A stretch of 64,000 nt of DNA from Orientallactaga sibirica (Eukaryota; Chordata; Mammalia; Rodentia; Dipodidae), in contig JAEOAD010000794.1 of the NCBI GenBank assembly GCA_036365145.1, forward strand, positions 496,001-560,000, in the 5' to 3' direction. Position 1 is the first letter of the stretch. Each line of letters begins with the position of its first letter. Position numbers and translations under genes: made by a program. The notes under the pieces are model-generated. The model had not been told where the DNA came from, did not search any database, and saw nothing but the letters and a program-made list of their open reading frames with translations. Positions 34,789-45,740 of this stretch are shown here, one piece after another.

Positions 34789-34969
34789 CTTAAAAATTTT
34801 TATTAGAGAGAGAGAAAGAGGGAGGGAGGGAGAATGGTTTCTAGCCATTGCAAATGAACTCCAGATGCATGTACCACCATGTGCTTCTGGCTTACATAGG
34901 TTCTGGGAAATCAGCCCAAGGTAGGCTTTGCAGGCAAGTACTTTATCTGCTAAGTCATCTCTCCAGCCC
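34789..34969 (-). repeat. B2-superfamily SINE
   Basis: GA tract then 'gaatggtttctagccattgc' and antisense head (aagtcatctctccagccc). Confidence 0.9.
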
Positions 34970-35635
34970 TCTCCTAAGTTTTTGAGAAAGATTCTTAGAT
35001 TGTTGAATTTCAGCATATTTTCCTTCCTAAGGCTACACAATTCCCTTTAGGCACAGCTTTAGCTGATTTTCAAGAAAAATATGTATTTTTGAATGTTCAT
35101 TATAATTATTATGGTGGTTTATTTGGAAAATGTATGTTTAATTTTCAAACATTGGTAGATACTCTAGCATCTTTTTGCTAGTGATTCTAGTTTATGTCTA
35201 CCATGATCATAGAATAAGTATAATTTCACTGCTTTGAAATGATTAATCCTGTGTGTTCCACATGCACTTGTGAAGAGGTGTAGTATGCAGTTCTTGTGTG
35301 CAGTATTTCCTACACGCAAACTGGTGTCTTTGTTCATTGAGTTGTTCACGTTTTCTGTATTATTTGGTTTGCTTGTTTTGTTCAAGTCTTCAATTCTAAT
35401 CTTGGATTCATTTTCCTTTTAGTTTTCTCAACTTTTGTTTTATATATATTGAAGCGATGTTATTTTTATAAATTATAATTGGTATATCTCTTCAAAGAAG
35501 TAATCTTTTGTGACTGCAAAAATGTGTCCTTTTCTCAGGTAATGCTGCTTGCCTTCTTGGTCACTGTAAAGATACTCCTTTTCCTTTTGTTTATGGCATA
35601 TAAATTCTTTTCACCTTCAATCTTTCTATGTTCTT

Positions 35636-35852
35636 TTAAAAAAAGATTTTATATTTATCTATTTATTACACACACAGAGAGAGAGAGAGAGAGAGAGGGA
35701 GAATGGACACGCCAGGACCTCTAGCCACTGCAAACGAACTCCAGACGCATGCGCCCCCTTGTGCATCTGGCTTATGTGGGTCCTGGGGAATCGAACCTGG
35801 GTCCTTAGGCCTTGTAGGCATGTGCCTTAACTGCTAAGCCATCTCTCCAGCC
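35636..35852 (-). repeat. B2-superfamily SINE with target-site duplication
   Basis: caatctttctatgttctt (35618-35635) and caacctttctatattctt (35853-35870): 18 bp with two mismatches. Confidence 0.95.
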
Positions 35853-36206
35853 CAACCTTTCTATATTCTTATGTTAGGATGTATTCTTGTAATTATAATA
35901 GAACTTTAATCCAATCTGGCTATTTGACTTTGAATTTGACCGTTTAGACTAATTACATTTGATGCAGCAGCTGCTATATTTCCTTATCTGTGATTCTCTG
36001 CTTTCTATTTGTTTTCTGTGTTTCTGATTCATTCTTTTCTTCATTTTTGAGATCACTCAAGTATATTTGATTATCATTTCCATTTCCCTTTATATTAATT
36101 GGCTAGATAATAGTCTTTAATGTTTTTGTATTGAGATGTCAACCTGTATCCTTGACTTTTTAGAGTCCAAAATATTAGTACTTTTGTAATTTTAAATAAT
36201 TCTTCT

Positions 36207-36480
36207 TTTTTTTATTTTTAGAGAGAGACACAGAGAGAGACAGACAGAGAGAGAGAGAGAGGAGAGGGGGACAGATAGAGATGGGCACGCCAGCAGTCTC
36301 TCAGCTGCTGTGAATGAAATCCAGATGTGTGTGCCCCTTGTGGGCAAGTGCAGCATTGTGCTCTTGCATCACTTTGCATCTGGCTAAACGTGGGACCTGG
36401 AGATTGGAACCACTGGAGATTGGAACCAGCATTCTTAGGCTTAGGAGGCAGGTGCCTTAACCTAAGCCATCTCTCAGCCC
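36207..36480 (-). repeat. B2-superfamily SINE, long subfamily
   Basis: GA tract, 'tgtgggcaagtgcagcattg', a CTCF-like core at 36331-36344 (reverse complement cccacaaggggcac), and a local duplication of 'ggagattggaaccac/agc' at about 36401-36430. Confidence 0.9.
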
Positions 36481-37389
36481 AATAAATCTTCTTAAATATT
36501 TTAGTTTCAATTAGACCATCTCACCCCATTCATTTTAGTTATACCTTATTACTGCTTCATACAACCAGTATTCACTTAGATTGACTAGTATATTTAACTT
36601 TTTGTTTCATTACTTCTTAAATTTTAACATTTTCATTTGGTATAAATTTTCTCTCTAAAGAAATGTTACTATAGTGTGGGCCTTCTGGAAACATAGTTTA
36701 AAATATTTTTACTTCATCTTAACTTTGGGAAAAAAGTTTTTACTGGCATAGAATTCAACGTTGGCAATCATTTTCTTTCAGTACTTTACAGCTATTACTC
36801 CAAGGTCTTCTATCACTTTCGCTGCTCTATCCATCTTATGACTGCTCCTTGGAAGGCAATGTGTCTTTCTTAATCTTGGCTGACTTTTAGATGTTCCATT
36901 TGCCTTGGATTTTCAAGTGAGGTTGCGATGTTCGTAGGGGTGTGGGGTTGTTTATCCTGTTTGGTTTTTATACTCTAGTTTCACATCTCTCATCATAGCC
37001 AACATTCTCTGTTCTCTTCTCCCTCGCTGGGTTTTGGTTGCACGAGTAGACCTGCTCACTATGCCCCCCATCTCTGATGTTCCTGTCCATACTTTGCATC
37101 TTCTTTCTTTCCTCTGCTTTAGGCTGTCTGTTCTTATGACCTGCTTTTGCTCACTCATCTGTTCCCCAGAAGTCTCCTCTGCTAGGCCCATGAATTGCAA
37201 TCTTAGTGTTTTTGTCCTTTAACAAATATTTACGTTTAGAGCAGTTATTGATTTGTAGAAAAGTTGCATAATTCAGAGTCTGAGTTGCCCTTCATCTACT
37301 TTCCTATTTAGGTTGTGTCTTACATTCGTGTAGTGCACTTGTCAAAGCCAGGACCTCAATCACCACTTTGCACTCTCTCTCTCTCTCTT

Positions 37390-37480
37390 ATTCTTTTTGT
37401 TCTTGGCAGTGTTAAGGATTGAAACAGGGTTTCATGCAGACTAGGCCAGTGCGATACCACCAAACTACATCCTCATCCCT
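37390..37480 (-). repeat. ID-like fragment
   Basis: 'ggcagtgttaaggattgaaa' and 'caccaaactacatcctcatc' are decayed antisense ID landmarks. With the adjoining B1 this may be a B4-type composite. Confidence 0.5.
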
Positions 37481-37481
37481 C

Positions 37482-37629
37482 TATTTTTTTTTTTAAGTAT
37501 AGTTTCGCTCTAGCCCAGGCTGACCTGGAATTCATTATGTAGTCTCAGGTTGGCCTTGAACTCATAGCATCCTCTTACCTCTGCTTCCTGAGTGCTGGGA
37601 TTAAAGGCATACGCCACCACACCCAGCCC
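37482..37629 (-). repeat. B1 SINE
   Basis: Poly-T, 'gctctagcccaggctgacct' and 'gccaccacacccagcc'. Confidence 0.93.
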
Positions 37630-37639
37630 AGCCTTCTTT

Positions 37640-37758
37640 TTAATCTTTTATTTTGAGACATGGTCTCATTAAGTTTCCCAGGCTAGCCTTGAACTTGTGA
37701 TGCTCCTGTCCCTGCCTCCTGAGTAGCTGGGATCATAGGCCTGAGTCACCACCCCAGC
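37640..37758 (-). repeat. Older B1-like SINE
   Basis: 'ttttgagacatggtctcatt', 'caggctagccttgaacttgt' and 'gtcaccaccccagc'. Confidence 0.8.
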
Positions 37759-37789
37759 TTGTACTGTTAACTAAACTCCAGACTTTTAG

Positions 37790-39240
37790 TTGTATTTTAC
37801 AAATTTTTTTAAAATATTTATTTATTTTATAAAAAAGGTTGTACTCTTATATCCTCCCTCTCCCAGTCCAATTCTGCTGAGGGTCTTCCTTGGTGGGGTT
37901 ATTGGTATTTATTATGGGGTCCTAGAGGCCTCATTCAGTCTCTGGGAATCAGGTGGGATATGGTGCCTCAGGCTAATCCCATCCACCCTGAGGCTCTTGT
38001 AATCTTCCCATCCCCTCTTCCATCATGTTCTCTGAGCCTTGGGGAGCAAGATAGAGATCTGATTTAGAGTCCTCTGGATCTCTGTTTTGATGAGGTTTGA
38101 GTGACCATAGTGCCTGTCTCCATGTCCCTGGAGCTGGTTTTCAGGTTTGTCTTAAGAGTGTGACTTCTGGATCTGGGCAGATGAGGTGGAGGTGACCCAT
38201 CTCCTGGCAGACAGTTGGCTCCCTCTTCTTGCTGTATTGATGTATCCTGGTTCTCCCCATATTCTCCATCATCTGAAAGATAGAACAGATTCTTCAACCA
38301 AAAGTGAGAGCAGTTTGAATTAAAAGGGAATTATAAGCCTAGTCATTAGAGAGACTTATTGATGTGTATGCCTACTCTTCTTAGTTCAAGAATAGTGGAG
38401 GTTCTCTCTGGAGTCTTTTGGTTTCCTGTCCTAGGGAATCTGGCTTGATTCTGAGAGCAGAGCGGGCCTCATGTCCAATTCATGAGCAGTTGGTCGCCTG
38501 CATAGGTTGTGTACCACTATTGCTCAAGTATGTACTTATTGCTCAGCTGGTTGATTTCATATCTGGTGGGATCTCCTGCTTATTCAGTCTGGTGCTAACC
38601 ATTGTTCTCCAGCAGCTCTTTCCAACACTGTGTGGACTAGCAGGGTGGGGAATGGGCTGGATTCCCTCTCAGTTCCAGCATGGTCACTCCGTATCTGTGG
38701 CTGCAGGCTATGGTATCTTCAGCAGTAGGGTCTTATTTTTTAGCTCTTGCAGGTAACTGAGTGTTTTGGCAATGGCCTACATTATTTTGGGGACCTCATC
38801 TGTCTTCCTGACCAACAGCTTACTGTTGGGGGCAACCTAATTATGGCCCTGGGATTTACCAGCCAAAGCCCACGGTTTTAGGGTTAAGCTTTCTCCACCT
38901 TCTATGGGCTCTTCTGTTTGTGTCACCCCTTGCCCTTATTGAGTGTAATGACTTACGGAATGGTATTCAAGAGGCAGGTTTCTATGGAATTGATTTATAT
39001 TGTCATTAGTTTTGTGTAATTCCCCCCTTCCCGCTTTGTCCTCACTCCCCCTTTACCCCTAAAGACCTTTCTACCGTCCTCCCTCCCTTCCTCCCTCCTT
39101 TTCTCCCTGTCTTCCCTCCCTCCCTCCCTCCCTCCTTCCTTCCTTTTTTCTTTTTTGTTCTTTTTGCTCACCCTCAATTTGTTGTCGTGTAGCCCTTCCT
39201 TTCTTTTTTCCCTATTTCCTGTTTTTCCTAGCTTCATTCT
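37790..39240 (-). repeat. Rodent L1 3' UTR (antisense), nested in older L1
   Basis: T-rich left end (L1 tail), then blocks 'ctgagccttggggagcaaga' and 'caaccaaaagtgagagcag' that recur in diverged form at 60640-61215. The C-rich tract at 39018-39058 is the complement of a G-rich polypurine block as found in mammalian L1 3' UTRs. No ORF2 remains. Confidence 0.7.
39058..39150. repeat. CT-rich low-complexity tract
   Basis: Runs of ctccctcccttcc and cctccctcc. Confidence 0.92.
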
Positions 39241-39900
39241 AGTATGGTGTCCATCCTGTTGATGGTATTTTGCAAGTTTTGTTGAATGATATTCTTTATG
39301 AATTTCATTTTTTAAGATTTATTTTTATTTATTAGAGATAGAGAGCTAGCTAGCTAGGTAGGTACAGAGAAAATGGGTGTACAAGGGCTTCTAGCCACTG
39401 CAAACGAACTCCAGATGCATGCACCACCATGTGCATCTGGCTTACGTGGGACCTTAGGCTTTGCAGGCAAGCACCTTAACTAGTATACCATCTCTCCAGC
39501 TCTCTTTATGGATTTCAGAATCTACTCCAGGTTGCAATATTACATTTAGTTGTCATGCCTCCTAAGAGGCATCTTTAGTTTCCTAAGAATGGACAATTGT
39601 TCATGACAGGGCTGCATGTTCTTTATTTTTCATGACCATGACAGGTTTTGAGAAACACTGGTCATATATAGGATGACCCTCATTTGGGGATACAGTAGTT
39701 TTAATTCTAAAGTTTCCATTTGCTTCTTTTCCAGAGCTTATAGTTTTCTGGTGGGATTCTCCATATTATCATTTTTTGACTGTCTAAATCACAGTTATGT
39801 TAATGCTTTTATATCTTGTCACCTGTGGACCTGTCCTAGCATCTGCTTTCCTTTGGGTTCTCATTCTTGACATGTTTTGTTTGCACCTCTGCCATTCCTT
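39241..39900 (-). repeat. Fossil L1 (antisense) continuation
   Basis: 'acatttagttgtcatgcctc', 'ttttcatgaccatgacaggt' and 'aattctaaagtttccatttg' are old antisense L1 words that continue the element interrupted at about 37.4 kb. Confidence 0.6.
39308..39502 (-). repeat. B2-superfamily SINE with target-site duplication
   Basis: tctttatgaatttca (39293-39307) and tctttatggatttca (39503-39517), one mismatch. Internal (CTAG)n-like word near 39347. Confidence 0.95.
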
Positions 39901-40198
39901 CTGCTAAGTTAGAGAGGGGTGACGGGTCAACTTTCCCCAGAGAAGGTTCTCTTCCCAAGCTCTCTGGATGTGGATTCACAGGCTCTTTGAGTTTTTTTTT
40001 TTTTTTTCTTTTTTTCTGGTGCTGTTTTCCAGGGTGTTTGCAGTTAGGAAGTTTACGACTTCCTAAGATGCCCTCTTTTCCTCAGGTGTTGCACTCCAGT
40101 GTTTGCTTCGCCAGGCACTGTGAGACTTCCAGAACCTCACAGCTGACTTCTGCTTGGGATCTCAGCTCTGCAGGGGAACTGGCCAAGCCCGAAGCTTG
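39901..40198. other. Intron, nothing recognised
   Basis: Contains a poly-T run near 39993. Confidence 0.4.
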
Positions 40199-40200
40199 GC

Positions 40201-40247
<47 letters not shown>

Positions 40248-40250
40248 TTT
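40199..40250. repeat. (TTTA)n microsatellite
   Basis: About 12 uninterrupted ATTT units. Confidence 0.98.
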
Positions 40251-40949
40251 TTGTTCTTCCCTTCTTCCTCCAATCTTGGCCTGCCAGGTCTGAGAGGGAA
40301 ACAGAAGCTCTGCACCTCCTCTAAGCTCTCACCATGATAAGAACCATGACAATAAGAGCATTTGCTAAGCACTCTTGGCAGATCACTGCTCTAAGCAAAG
40401 TCAGACACCTTGGCCTCTTTGCCTCAGCGTTGTTTGTCACCTGTGCCCAGGGTCAGCTTATGCCCCAGGCACAGTGACTCTGAGAGTCCCAGTCCCTTTA
40501 CCACTCCAGTTCCTTGAAAAGCATTGTGTGTGTGTGTGTGTGTTTCATAGACTTGTTCTCAGTGTGAGCCCTGCATCATAGCTCTGAGAAGAAGAATGCT
40601 CAGAGAAAACAGAAACCATGAACCAGACTTCTCCTTATAATTATATAAAACTGAATGCTACTGGCAGTAAGGACTGAAAGGCGAATGTACATATTAGAGC
40701 ATCTGTTTAACGTGGGGTCTGGATCTAAGGATATAGTTAATTTGGAGACTGGGTCTAAGGGCATATTGGTTTTGGATTCTGTTATGCTGCCGGTTAAGTA
40801 AAAATAAATGATTTGCTCTGTCTTTGAAAGAAGGGTGGTGAGAACCTCAATGAGAGGCCCTGAGAACTTTGGGGTGAAGACACTAAGGTGAAGGTCACCG
40901 GAGTGCAGCAGAGCATGATGGGATGCTGAGGCCAATGGGAACAAACTAG
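40251..40949. other. Intron, nothing recognised; short (TG)n at 40525-40543
   Basis: No mobile element recognised. Confidence 0.45.
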
Positions 40950-41145
40950 AATATGCTGAATGCTTGCTGCCTGCCAGGTTCTATATTAATTACTTAATTA
41001 TTATGTGGCCCTTATGCCATAGCATTCTTGTCTTAAGCCCCATGGTTTTGGACAAGGATTCCAAGTCACTGAGACGTTAGTGACTTAGGGCACACAGCTG
41101 CAGAGTGACAGCTCTTCTATGACAACTCAGGACCCTCTGACTTCC
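40950..41145 (-). repeat. MIR fragment
   Basis: 'gcctgccaggttctatatta', 'tccaagtcactgagacgtta' and 'cttagggcacacagctgcag' follow MIR antisense order. Confidence 0.6.
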
Positions 41146-41799
41146 ATGTGTCCACTTCTCCCCACCCCACACTTTACAAATTTGGTAAAGAAAATGGCTT
41201 TAGATCAGACAAGGCTACTTGCCATGCAGGAGATGCTGTGCAAGAGGACGAGAGGACAGTTCAGCCCATTCTCCGAGTCCTGGGGCAAATGAAGCAGATG
41301 GCCTCCAAACAGGCTGTTTTCAAGTCAGTCAGGATGCTGCCTTTTCTGAACCAGCTAGATTCCCACCTCCCAGAGAGAGGTGGGAAAAGTGTGCCCATGA
41401 AGAACAAGGGCACTGGGGACGAGTCACTCACGGCATGTGTAAATGCTTAGAGCGGTGCTCTGCCTAGAGGGCTTAGTGCATGCCGTTGTTGTCACGGTTC
41501 TTAGCATGGTGAGAGCTTAGGTCGTAAGATCTGTCCATTCTCTTCTGCACTTGAGGTTAAGATTCTTCTTTGTCCCCCCGAGTGATACGACTCATGGTCA
41601 TCTATGACATTCAGCAGGTGCCTCACACTGTCTGGGCCATGGTGTCACCACTGACCATAGAGCAAACAAATGGATAATTGCAACAAAGTACACCATGTCA
41701 GACACCAATGAAAGGCATCCTGCATAACCAGAGGAGAGGCACCAGTGCACACTGGCACTGGAATACTGCAGTGGTTGCAGGGCACGAAGACAGGCATGC
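41146..41799. other. Intron, nothing recognised
   Basis: An open frame at 41148-41450 resembles nothing known. Confidence 0.4.
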
Positions 41800-41955
41800 T
41801 GGTCATTCATTTATCAAAGCTGTGCTCATTTATTGGGCTACCTGTTGTAAGCTAGGTACCGTGCTGGTGCTGAGCATAGAGATGTGATCACCATAGAAAC
41901 AGATCCTGTTCTCATGAAGCTTTTAATCTCACAGGGAGTCAGGGAGTTGAATGGC
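41800..41955 (-). repeat. L2 LINE fragment
   Basis: 'gtcattcatttatcaaagct' and 'cctgttctcatgaagctttt' match the L2 antisense end. Confidence 0.65.
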
Positions 41956-41957
41956 AA

Positions 41958-42215
41958 CCATTTATTGAGCATCTACAAAATGCATACAATCAGCTGTCCT
42001 TGATGCTTGACAGATGATAATAGGTTGCAGGCATTCTAATGCACACTACGGCGCCCCCCCCCCAAACCCTCTTAACAATGCTAGGGAGTGGCGCTGTCAG
42101 AAATCTGAGAAGTTCCACACAGTGACTGTCCACGGTCACACCACTAGAACGTAATTCACGGACGCAGTTCAAAGTCCATCTCATCTAGAGCTGAGCTTCT
42201 AGTCACCGAACAGGC
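41958..42215 (-). repeat. MIR SINE
   Basis: 'accatttattgagcatctac', 'ccacggtcacaccactagaa' and 'acgcagttcaaagtccatc' span almost the whole MIR in antisense, with a C-run insertion near 42053. Confidence 0.75.
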
Positions 42216-42929
42216 TTTTCCCAGGAATGTTAGACTGTCGGTTCTTTCCTTCAACAAGCTCTGTTAAACAGACTAGAACAAGTCAGGCAAGTAAAAATCC
42301 CCTGAAGTGTAGAGCGATGCTGCTGATGGAAGGAACAAAGCTGGTAAGGGGTGAAATGAGATCAGCCAGTCCCGAGGGTGGAGGTGGCTGCCGAGATCTG
42401 ATAGGCAGCCCCACAGGAGGGAGCCTTCTAGGTAAAGGGCAGTACCCAATCTGACCTCTAGGGGGCGCGCAAAGCCCCAGCACTCCAGGGCCAATGGGAG
42501 GATGCTGGTCTGTGGATGCTGTTCTTGGTTCATGACCACCTTCTTGTGGGGGGGCGGGTCTGTCATGCAGATGAGTACATAGAATTGAGAACTAGCAGCT
42601 GTGTTTGTGATTAGCGCCGAGGTCCTACTGTCTTGGTAGTAGCTGTGAGGTGTAGTCCTTCTCTCTAGAGCATGCCTGCTCCTTTCTCAGAGCAGGAGCT
42701 TGCAGACAGCAGCAGGCAGCCGTGTATGACGAGCTTAGAGGCCCTGGCAGGAAGTGGCCAAAGCCAAGGCTTTATGAAGCCAGTGCTAACACTGGACACA
42801 TCCTGGAGTCTGTTTGCAAGGACTAGAGCCTCATCTCGTGTGGACACCCCATCCAGCTTGCTGTACCTAAGGGATGGCTGCAGTTTGGATCAGCTTGGCA
42901 CACACACACCACCATCCTTCTTCCTCTGA
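42216..42929. other. Intron, no repeat recognised; CTCF-like site inside
   Basis: Relatively GC-rich, non-repetitive. Confidence 0.4.
42453..42470 (+). promoter_or_regulatory. Strong candidate CTCF-binding core
   Basis: gacctctagggggcgcgc is very close to the CTCF consensus (CC-N-N-N-AGGGGGCGC) and lies in non-repetitive, locally CpG-containing sequence. Confidence 0.55.
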
Positions 42930-43084
42930 TTTTAAAATTTGTGTGAAATTCACACAACATAAAGTTAACCATTTTAGAGTGAACAGTTGGGTGACATTTG
43001 CTATATTCACAGTGTTGTCCAGCTACCGCTTCTATGTAGTTTTGAAACCTTTCCTATTGCAAAACAATGCAACCCTAAATCTGT
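42930..43084 (-). repeat. Old L1 antisense fragment
   Basis: 'aaagttaaccattttagagt', 'cacagtgttgtccagctacc' and 'caaaacaatgcaaccctaaa' are a widespread old L1 antisense block. Confidence 0.6.
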
Positions 43085-43718
43085 TGTATTAGTTAGCTTG
43101 TCAGCACTGTGGCCAAAGTACTTGATGGAAACAGCCTGAGGAAGGAAGGATAGATCTGGCCTGCAGTTTCTGGGGTCTGCAACCATAGTTGCTTGACCCC
43201 GTGTACTGGGGAACAATGTCATGGCAGCTGCAGGAGTGTGTGACCAAGAAGCTTCTTCACTTCACGGCAGACAAGGAAAGAGGGAGGAAGAGAAAGAGAA
43301 TGGTCCCAGGAATAAAACACCCCCAGGGTCTTTTCCCAGTGACCTAGTCCTGCCTCCTCAAGTTTCCATAAAATAGTGCCACCAGGCTGGAGAGATGGCT
43401 TAGCGGTTAAGGCACCTGCCTGCTAAGCCTAAGAACCCGGTTCCAATCTCCAGGTCCCACATTTAGCCAGATGTAAAGTGACTCAAGGGCGCAGTGCTGC
43501 ACTTAACCACAAGGGGCGCATGCATCTGGATTTCGTTCACAGCAGCTGAGAGACTGCTGGCGCGCCCATTCTCTATCTGTCTCCCTCTCCCTCTCTCTCT
43601 GTCTGTCTCTCTCTGTGTCTCACTCCAAAAATAAAAAAAAAATTAAAAAATTAAAATAGTGCCACCAACTGAGAACCTAGCTTAGCCTGTGGAGGACACT
43701 TCAAATGCAAATCACAAC
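43085..43718 (-). repeat. MaLR LTR split by a SINE
   Basis: Starts tgtattagttagcttgtcag and ends near cacaac. The SINE at 43385-43652 interrupts it with a 15-bp duplication. Confidence 0.7.
43385..43652 (+). repeat. B2-superfamily SINE, long subfamily, with target-site duplication
   Basis: aaaatagtgccacca is present at 43370-43384 and 43653-43667 (15 bp, exact). CTCF-like core ccacaaggggcgca at 43507-43520. Confidence 0.97.
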
Positions 43719-43874
43719 GCCCAGCAAGCCATCACTCACCATTCCTGCAGCACCCACACCCCACCACCCTACCAGCCATCAGTCTTCTTTCTTTAACCTC
43801 ACATGAAAGATTGTTTGAAAAATGAAACTTTTCAGGACTTCAAGTATGCTTTACTGCAAACAGGTGTCTATGCA
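43719..43874. other. Intron, nothing recognised
   Basis: No repeat recognised. Confidence 0.4.
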
Positions 43875-43879
43875 GTGCC

Positions 43880-43921
<42 letters not shown>

Positions 43922-44455
43922 GTGTATGTGTTTTGTGTGTGTGAATATGGTAGCATATGTCCCATGACACACTTATGGAGGTCAGAGGACAACTTCAGAT
44001 ATTGGTCCTTGCTGTCCATCATCTAAAAATTTTTATTTATTTTCAAGCAGAGAGAGAGAGAGAGAGAGAGGAGAAAGAGAAAGAAGAGAAACAGAGAGAA
44101 TGAGCATGCCAAGGCCTCTAGTCTAGTCCCTTCAAACAGACCCCAGATACATGCACCACTTTGTGCATCTAGCTTTACATGATACTAGGGAATTGAACTC
44201 GGGTTGTTAGGCTGTGCAGACAAGCACCTTAACTGCTGAGCCATCTCTCCAGTCTCCTTCTATCTTTTGAGGCAGGGTCTCTTGTTTTCCCTACCACACT
44301 TGCCAGGTTAGCTGGCCTGTGAGTTCCTATAGGATTCTCCTAGCTCTGCTCCCCTCTCACCTTAGCTGTTCTGGGACAGTTCTGGGATCCAAACTCGGGT
44401 CCTCACACTGGCGTGGCAAGTGCTTTATCCACTGAGTCATCTCTCTAGCCCCAAG
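43875..44455 (-). repeat. Long B3/B2-related SINE, split by another SINE
   Basis: (TC)n at 43884-43920, 'gtcagaggacaacttcagat', then after the insertion 'gggatccaaactcgggtcct' and head 'gagtcatctctctagcccc'. Confidence 0.7.
44025..44255 (-). repeat. B2-superfamily SINE nested in the preceding one
   Basis: GA tract, 'gaactcgggttgttaggctg', head 'gagccatctctccagtct'. Confidence 0.9.
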
Positions 44456-45149
44456 TCATCTTGTTCAGGGCTAAATGCCCAAGTATCAAAATCTGTCTAT
44501 ACCAGCTGGCAAGTAAGCCATAGCCCAGGTGATTTCATTTCTATCTCCCTGGCCTTGCCAGTCCCTTCCCCAGCGCCCTTGGTATGGCCCAACCCTGAAA
44601 TGTTAGTGTCTGGCCTAGTGAGAGTCTTCACATGTCCTCTGGTTCTTTGACATGTCCATTCTGACAGGCAAACAAACAACTTGATAGATATGTTGGCTGC
44701 CAGCCCTGTGATGGAGGTTGGGCTTAGTATTCGTCTGCTTGTCACACCCTTCTAATCTAATGGCTGCCTCTCCCCGTTCACCTGTTTGGATCCCACCTGC
44801 CTCAAACATCTTTACCATTTTAAAAAGGTCTTAGTCTAAAGTTCAATATTTCCTCCCATCATGTTTTTTACACCTTGATGAATGATGTGCTGCTAATTTC
44901 CTAGGATGTGCCAAGTATACCATCTGAGATGGAAAGATGCTATTTTGGGGATAAATATGTTGATCTTTCCCTGGAGGAGTCCAAGACATCTGATGACAGC
45001 TTTGGCTTGTTCATTGCAGAACAATGTTTAAGGGAGCCCCAGAAAGGCATCTGTGGAACCTGGGATCATTTACGGATTAAATGCATAGTTAGGGGGAAAA
45101 CCGACCCAGATGGGTTTGCCAAGACAGTGTGTTAGTTACGTGTGAAGTC
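44456..45149. other. Intron, nothing recognised
   Basis: An open frame at 44908-45135 resembles nothing known. Confidence 0.4.
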
Positions 45150-45240
45150 ATTTTTATTGTTGTTTTGAGATAGGGTCTGGCTTCGAACCACAAATTCAAG
45201 TAAGTTTTGGGATTACTGGAGTGCACCACAATCTCTAGCA
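45150..45240 (-). repeat. B1-like fragment
   Basis: 'ttttgagatagggtctggct' and 'tggagtgcaccacaatctct' with the middle missing. Confidence 0.65.
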
Positions 45241-45478
45241 CTGGTGTGCAATCTTTAGAACCACACAGCATGGGTTCAAATCCTCCTCTTCCGTTGCCAG
45301 CTATGTGATGCTGGAAAAGTTACTCAACTTCCTCAGCTCTTTTTCCACATCAGTAAAATAAGGAAAGTCATATGTACATCCTAAGGTTTTGATGAGGCTT
45401 CAATGAAAAACCATGTACAGCACCAGCACAGCTCCCAGCTCACCATAAGAGCTCATTCATCGTTGACTATCATTAGTC
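45241..45478 (+). repeat. MIR SINE, nearly full length, sense
   Basis: 'catgggttcaaatcctcctc', 'tgccagctatgtgatgctgg', 'aatgaaaaaccatgtacag' and 'gagctcattcatcgttgact' follow the whole MIR consensus. Confidence 0.9.
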
Positions 45479-45532
45479 TTTTTTTTTTTCCTATCGTGTT
45501 TTGTGCTAAATCATTTTTGGTTTTATAAACAG

Positions 45533-45568
45533 AACAAAAGGAACATGGATCCAGCTCCGTCAGCAATG
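45533..45568 (+). other. Candidate cryptic 36-nt exon in PRKCB
   Basis: A 36-nt stretch (aacaaaag ... gtcagcaatg) lies between a T-rich tract ending in AAACAG (45532) and a strong donor GTGAGT (45569). Its length is a multiple of three. Read in the phase left by the upstream PRKCB exon it has no stop and would encode EQKEHGSSSVSN. It would insert into the first beta strand of C2, which argues against a functional product. It lies between a MIR and an L2-like repeat. Confidence 0.2.
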
Positions 45569-45574
45569 GTGAGT

Positions 45575-45740
45575 CACTGAGGATGTGTTGAGCGTAGTAA
45601 TGACATGATAAGATCTATACTCTGAGAAGATTAATTTGTCTGTGGCTCATAGGCTGGCCTGTAAGGAAGAGATGGTACAGGGAGGGGGCTCTGTCAGGAG
45701 GTTGACGTAATAGTCTCCCTCAGCTGTCCTGTAGACTATG
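45575..45740. repeat. Ancient L2-like repeat
   Basis: 'taatgacatgataagatcta' and 'ctgtcaggaggttgacgtaa' resemble the old purine-rich repeat also seen at 29165 and 50855. Confidence 0.45.

Larger units (their letters stand above)
34970..37380 (-). repeat. Fossil L1 (antisense), ORF2 region, multiply interrupted
   Basis: 'gtgtgttccacatgcacttg', 'gttgttcacgttttctgta', 'actaattacatttgatgcag', 'ggcatagaattcaacgttgg' and 'tctgctaggcccatgaattg' follow the antisense order of an old mammalian L1. No long frame survives. SINEs at 35636-35852 and 36207-36480 interrupt it. Confidence 0.75.
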
